17,529 nt of DNA, taken from NCBI GenBank assembly GCA_023396465.1, contig JAEWWF010000142.1, forward strand, positions 1 to 17,529, read 5' to 3'. The position numbers and the translations under genes were made by a program. This document shows positions 14,175 to 17,529 of this stretch, piece by piece. The notes beneath the pieces were generated by a model. That model was given only the letters and a program-made list of their open reading frames with translations, was not told the DNA's origin and did not search any database. This DNA is from Pseudomonadota bacterium. Its GTDB lineage: Bacteria > Pseudomonadota > Alphaproteobacteria > Rhodospirillales > Rhodospirillaceae. Numbering within the stretch: the first letter of the stretch is position 1; the number at the start of each line of letters is the position of its first letter.

Positions 14175-15089
14175 ATGGCGCTCAACTTCCGCCATATCAA
14201 ATACTTCGTGGCGACGGCCAATCTCGGGCAGGTGTCGCGGGCGGCCAAGGAGTTATCCATCTCGCAATCGGCCATCACCGCCGCCATCAAGGATCTGGAG
14301 ACCGAAACCGGCGCCCGCCTGTTCGACCGCACCGCCCAGGGCATGCACCTGACGGAAGCCGGCCGCCGCTTCCTGGCCTCCGCTCACCGCATCCTGGCGA
14401 GCGTGGAGGAGGCGCTGCACCTGGACTCGGGCGCCCACGACGTCGCCGGCACCCTGTCGGTGGCGGCCAGCTACACGGTGCTCGGCTATTTCCTGCCACA
14501 GCATCTGGAGCGGCTGGAGCGGCGCTATCCCGACCTGCGCATCCAGTTGTACGAACTCAGCCGCGAAATGATCGAGGACGGGCTGGTCACCAACCGCTTC
14601 GACATGGCGGTGGTGCTGACGTCCAACATCGCCAACCCCGAAATCGCCACCGAAACCCTGATGAGCAGCCAGCGCCGCCTGTGGCTGCCGGCCGGTCATC
14701 CGTTGCTGGAGCGCGATTCGGTGGGACTGAAGGAGGTCGCGGACCAACCCTACATCATGCTGACGGTGGATGAAGCGGCGCATTCGGCGCTGCGCTATTG
14801 GAACACCACCCCCTACCAGCCGCAAATCCGCCTGCGCACCTCGTCCATCGAGGCGGTGCGGTCGATGGTCGCCAACGGCCAGGGCGTGACCATCCTGTCG
14901 GACATGGTCTATCGCCCGTGGTCGCTGGAAGGCCGCCGCATCGAGACGGCCGTCCTCGCCCAGCCGGTGCCGTCCATGAACGTCGGCCTGGCGTGGCGGC
15001 AGGGGGTGGAACTGACCCCCGCCATGCGCCTGTTCCGCACCTATTTCAGCAGCGTCTATCAGACGCCAGTCAGTCAGGTGCTGGCCTAG
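14175..15089 (+). CDS. LysR-family transcriptional regulator
   Basis: The 304-residue protein has the standard LysR layout. An N-terminal winged helix-turn-helix covers about residues 1-60: FRHIKYFVATANLGQVSRAA (5-24), then SQSAITAAIKDLE and TGARLFDRT with the final HLTEAGRRFL. A linker helix follows, and a two-lobed periplasmic-binding-like effector domain starts near residue 90 (TLSVAASYTVLGYFLPQHLE). Its ATG follows AAGGA by about ten bases; an overlapping ATG at 14164 is in another frame. It faces pxpA across 263 bases, so it most likely regulates the Pxp/ABC block and itself. The coinducer would be the imported compound or a breakdown product; this is inferred from position. The gene converges on the ABC exporter gene with only 24 bases between the stops, and no clear terminator is visible there. 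Confidence 0.92.
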   Translation: MALNFRHIKYFVATANLGQVSRAAKELSISQSAITAAIKDLETETGARLFDRTAQGMHLTEAGRRFLASAHRILASVEEALHLDSGAHDVAGTLSVAASYTVLGYFLPQHLERLERRYPDLRIQLYELSREMIEDGLVTNRFDMAVVLTSNIANPEIATETLMSSQRRLWLPAGHPLLERDSVGLKEVADQPYIMLTVDEAAHSALRYWNTTPYQPQIRLRTSSIEAVRSMVANGQGVTILSDMVYRPWSLEGRRIETAVLAQPVPSMNVGLAWRQGVELTPAMRLFRTYFSSVYQTPVSQVLA

Positions 15090-15113
15090 GGCCGCCCTGC
15101 CCCTGCCTCAGCC

Positions 15114-16802
15114 TCAGCCGGAAGCGGCATCGCGGGCCATCAGGTCGTCGTAGCGCCAGGGCCGCACGCTGCCCTTGCCGGTGATCTCCAGGATCTGGTC
15201 AGCGTCGCGGATGGTGGCCAGGCGGTGGGCGATGACCAGCGTCGTGCGGCCCTTGGCCAGTTCCGCCAGCGACTGCTGGATTTCCCGCTCCGTCTGCACG
15301 TCCAGGGCCGAGGTGGCCTCGTCCAGGATCAGGATAGCCGGGTTCTTCAGGAACATGCGGGCGATGGACAGGCGCTGCTTCTGGCCGCCGGACAGCTTCA
15401 CCCCGCGCTCGCCGATCAGGGTGTCGAGGCCCTGCGGCAGGCTGGCGATCAGCTCGCTCAGGCGGGCGCGGCGGGCGGCTTCCATGATCTCGTCGTCGCG
15501 GGCGTCGAGGCGGCCGTAGGCGATATTGGCGCGGATGGTGTCGCCGAACAGGAACACGTCCTGCTGCACGATGCCGATCTGGCCGCGCAACGAGGTCAGG
15601 GTCATGTCGCGGATGTCGATGCCGTCGATGGTGATGGCCCCGTCCTGCACATCGTAGAAGCGCGGCAGCAGCGAGCAGATGGTGGTCTTGCCCGCCCCCG
15701 ACGGGCCCACCAGCGCCACCATCTCGCCGGCCCGGATGTCGAGCGACAGGCCGTCGAGGATGAGATCACTGCCTTCGTACCCGAACCGCACGTCGCGGAA
15801 CCGGATGTCACCGCGCACCGGCGGCGCCGGACGGGCGGCGGGGCGGTCGGCGACGTCGGGCTCGGTATCCATCAGGTCCATGTAGCGGCGGAAACCGGCG
15901 ATGCCCTTGGGGTAGGTCTCGATGACGGCGTTGATCTTCTCGATCGGGCGGAAGAACACGCCGACCAACAGCAGGAAGCCGAAGAAACCGCCGTGGGTGA
16001 GTTCCTCTTGCAGCACGAAATGGGCGCCGCACAGGATCACCACGATCAGGATCAGCCGCATGCTGACGTAGCTGAGCGAGGTCGACATGGCCATGATGCG
16101 GTAGGCGGCCAGCTTGGTCCGCATGTAGGCGGTGTTGTTGTGGGCGAACAGGCGGCGTTCGTGGTCCTCGTTGGTGAAGGCCTGCACAACGCGCATGCCG
16201 CCGACGTTTTCCTCGATACGGACGTTGAAGTCGCCGACCCGGCCGTAGAGTTCCTGCCAGTTGCGGGTCATGCTGCCGCCGTAGTGGCTGGTCACCCACG
16301 CCACCACCGGCACGATGGCGCCGGTGATCAGCGCCAGCGGCACATGGATGGACAGCATCAGCGCGAAGGCACCGATGAAGGTCATGACCGCGATCAGCAG
16401 GTCTTCCGGCCCGTGGTGGGCGATCTCGCCGATTTCCTCCAGATCCTTGGTGACACGGCCGACCAGATGGCCGGTCTTGTTGTTGTCGTAGAAGCGGAAC
16501 GACAGCTTTTGCAGGTGGGCGAAGCTTTTGGCGCGCATCTCGGTTTCGATCAGCACACCCAGCTTGTGGCCCCAGTAGATCACCACGGCGTTGAGGCCGG
16601 TGGTCGCCATGTAGACCACCAGCAGCGCCACTGCCGCCAGCACGATCAGCGCCCATTCACCGGTCGGCAGCAGGTCGTCGACGAAGGCGCGGATGGCCAT
16701 GGGGAAGCCGAGTTCCAGCAGGCCGGCGAACACGGCGCAGACGATGTCCAGCCACAGCAGGCCCATGTGGGGGCGATAGTAGGAGAAGAAGCGGGTCAGC
16801 AT
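15114..16802 (-). CDS. ABC exporter half-transporter (fused membrane and ATPase domains)
   Basis: The 562-residue protein combines a six-helix type I exporter membrane domain (about 1-310, with the family's helix-loop FYDNNKTGHLVGRVTKDLEE at 105-124) and a C-terminal ATPase. ATPase motifs are Walker A GPSGAGKT (366-373), Q-loop VQQDVFLFGDTI (412-423), signature LSGGQKQRLSIARM (470-483), Walker B AILILDEATSALD (489-501) and the switch histidine in VIAHRLATIRD (523-533). All catalytic residues are present, so it should be active as a homodimer, exporting a lipid, peptide, siderophore or drug. I start at the ATG at 16802, with AGAGAAAG just upstream; a TTG at 16853 in frame would overlap the FhuB-like stop and adds 17 non-conserved residues. 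It lies 47 bases after the FhuB-like permease, so a link to siderophore handling is plausible but not shown. Confidence 0.9.
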   Translation of the reverse strand: MLTRFFSYYRPHMGLLWLDIVCAVFAGLLELGFPMAIRAFVDDLLPTGEWALIVLAAVALLVVYMATTGLNAVVIYWGHKLGVLIETEMRAKSFAHLQKLSFRFYDNNKTGHLVGRVTKDLEEIGEIAHHGPEDLLIAVMTFIGAFALMLSIHVPLALITGAIVPVVAWVTSHYGGSMTRNWQELYGRVGDFNVRIEENVGGMRVVQAFTNEDHERRLFAHNNTAYMRTKLAAYRIMAMSTSLSYVSMRLILIVVILCGAHFVLQEELTHGGFFGFLLLVGVFFRPIEKINAVIETYPKGIAGFRRYMDLMDTEPDVADRPAARPAPPVRGDIRFRDVRFGYEGSDLILDGLSLDIRAGEMVALVGPSGAGKTTICSLLPRFYDVQDGAITIDGIDIRDMTLTSLRGQIGIVQQDVFLFGDTIRANIAYGRLDARDDEIMEAARRARLSELIASLPQGLDTLIGERGVKLSGGQKQRLSIARMFLKNPAILILDEATSALDVQTEREIQQSLAELAKGRTTLVIAHRLATIRDADQILEITGKGSVRPWRYDDLMARDAASG

Positions 16803-16849
16803 GGGGCTTTCTCTATGGGGCAACGGGGCGAGGGAAAAGGCGGCGGCAA

Positions 16850-17529
16850 TCAACGGCTGCGCGGCTGGCTGCGGCCAAGCAACCAGACAAGGTATGCCCC
16901 GCCCAGCAGCGACGCGAACAGGCCGAGTGGCAGTTGGTAGGGGAAGGCGACGGTGCGGGCCAGCCAGTCCGACACCACCATCAACAGGGCGCCGATCAGC
17001 ACCGATCCGGCCAGATGCGGCAGCACCCGCGGCAATCCGGCCAGCCGCGCCAGATGCGGGGCGATCAGGCCGATGAAGCTGAGCGGGCCGACGAACAGGG
17101 CGGCGATGGCGGTCAGCAGTCCAGCCAGCACGATCAGCGCCCCGCGCCAGCGCTCCACCCGCAGGCCGAGGGCGGCGGCGGTGGTGGTGCCGAGCGGCAT
17201 CACCTGCAACACGGCGGCGAAAGGCACCACGGCGGCCACCAGCCCCACCGCCGCGATGGCGGCGAAGGCCGCTTCGGTGGCCGTCGCTTCGTTGTTGGCG
17301 CCGCTCAGCCAGCGCACCAGCGCGAGGCCCTCCGGGCTGCCGGTGGCGATCACCGCCGTCAGTACAGAACTGCCAAAGGCGCCAAGGGCGATGCCGGCCA
17401 GCAGCAGGCGCTCCGGCCCCAGGCCGCCGCGCCGGCCGAGGGCGAGCAGCAGGCCGAGGGCGGCCATCGCTCCGGCGGCGGCGGCCAGGCTCTGGGCGGC
17501 GAGTCCCGGCGCCGGCAGCAGGTAGAGGG
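16850..17529 (-). CDS. fhuB: Fe(3+)-hydroxamate ABC transporter permease FhuB-like, C-terminal part
   Basis: The gene enters from the right edge, leaving 225 C-terminal residues. The reading frame is open to the edge. Visible features are a WLSGANNEAT segment, corresponding to the W-SGS-Y--T of FhuB repeats, LQVMPLGTTTAAALGLRVER, the highly conserved VGPLSFIGLIAPHLARLAG (coupling helix to the ATPase), and ALLMVVSDWLARTVAFPYQL followed by LGLFASLLGGAYLVWLL. These define the FecCD/BtuC permease family, with details nearest to the second half of FhuB, the double-length permease for hydroxamate siderophores. Whether the protein is double or single length cannot be seen. It would work in the inner membrane with FhuC- and FhuD-type partners expected to the right of the window. 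It is followed by the ABC exporter gene 47 bases later. Confidence 0.75.
   Translation of the reverse strand, partial: LYLLPAPGLAAQSLAAAAGAMAALGLLLALGRRGGLGPERLLLAGIALGAFGSSVLTAVIATGSPEGLALVRWLSGANNEATATEAAFAAIAAVGLVAAVVPFAAVLQVMPLGTTTAAALGLRVERWRGALIVLAGLLTAIAALFVGPLSFIGLIAPHLARLAGLPRVLPHLAGSVLIGALLMVVSDWLARTVAFPYQLPLGLFASLLGGAYLVWLLGRSQPRSR

Noticed and set aside
15225..16940. 571-residue plus-strand open frame opposite the ABC exporter
   Set aside because: The minus strand encodes all ABC motifs in order; the plus frame shows only Asp/His/Gln/Val-rich shadow sequence.
1..17529. CRISPR arrays, tRNA or rRNA genes, insertion sequences, phage genes
   Set aside because: No regular spaced repeats, no tRNA cloverleaf or rRNA sequence, and no transposase or integrase motifs were found on reading both strands.

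Overview
This window is about 17.5 kb of very GC-rich, densely packed bacterial DNA. Codon bias is strongly G/C at third positions, gene-to-gene overlaps are frequent, and the protein families present (LamB/YcsF, TorT-like binding protein, Hcp, FhuB) suggest an alphaproteobacterium, probably of the Rhodospirillales/Azospirillum-Magnetospirillum type. That placement is an inference from composition and gene content; no rRNA or tRNA is present to confirm it. All complete genes read through without frameshifts. Long antisense ORFs are by-products of GC-rich codon use. No stretch longer than about 265 bases lacks a gene.

Region 1 (1-3299, minus strand) is a three-gene set: a small membrane sensor with two transmembrane segments but no output domain, an unusual 685-residue protein that joins a periplasmic sensor and HAMP module to a complete MFS transporter, and a secreted ABC_sub_bind-type (DUF534) binding protein cut by the left edge. 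The first two genes overlap by 4 bases and their periplasmic domains look related. This resembles a binding-protein/sensor/MFS signalling or transport module and is one of the two most interesting loci here.

Region 2 (3300-5747, plus strand) starts with a divergent regulatory region containing inverted and direct repeats. Three consecutive Hcp-family (type VI secretion tube protein) genes follow, the first two clearly paralogous, and then a DUF2218 gene. No other type VI genes are visible. A 12-bp perfect hairpin at 5752-5788 separates this strand from the converging operon.

Region 3 (13911 down to 5794, minus strand) is one colinear block of eight genes: pxpA (LamB/YcsF), a 78-residue biotin carrier protein, a biotin carboxylase, a divergent long PxpB/KipI-like protein, PxpC/KipA, a TorT-like periplasmic binding protein, a double-domain RbsA-type ATPase and an RbsC-type permease. 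It reads as an import-and-open-the-lactam pathway: the ABC system brings in a small molecule and the biotin-linked 5-oxoprolinase-type enzyme processes it. A divergently transcribed LysR regulator (14175-15089) sits across a 263-base control region that carries promoter-like elements and a dyad, and it probably controls the block.

Region 4 (15114-17529, minus strand) holds an ABC exporter half-transporter and, upstream of it, the C-terminal part of a FhuB-like ferric-hydroxamate permease running off the right edge. Together they suggest the end of a siderophore/iron locus.
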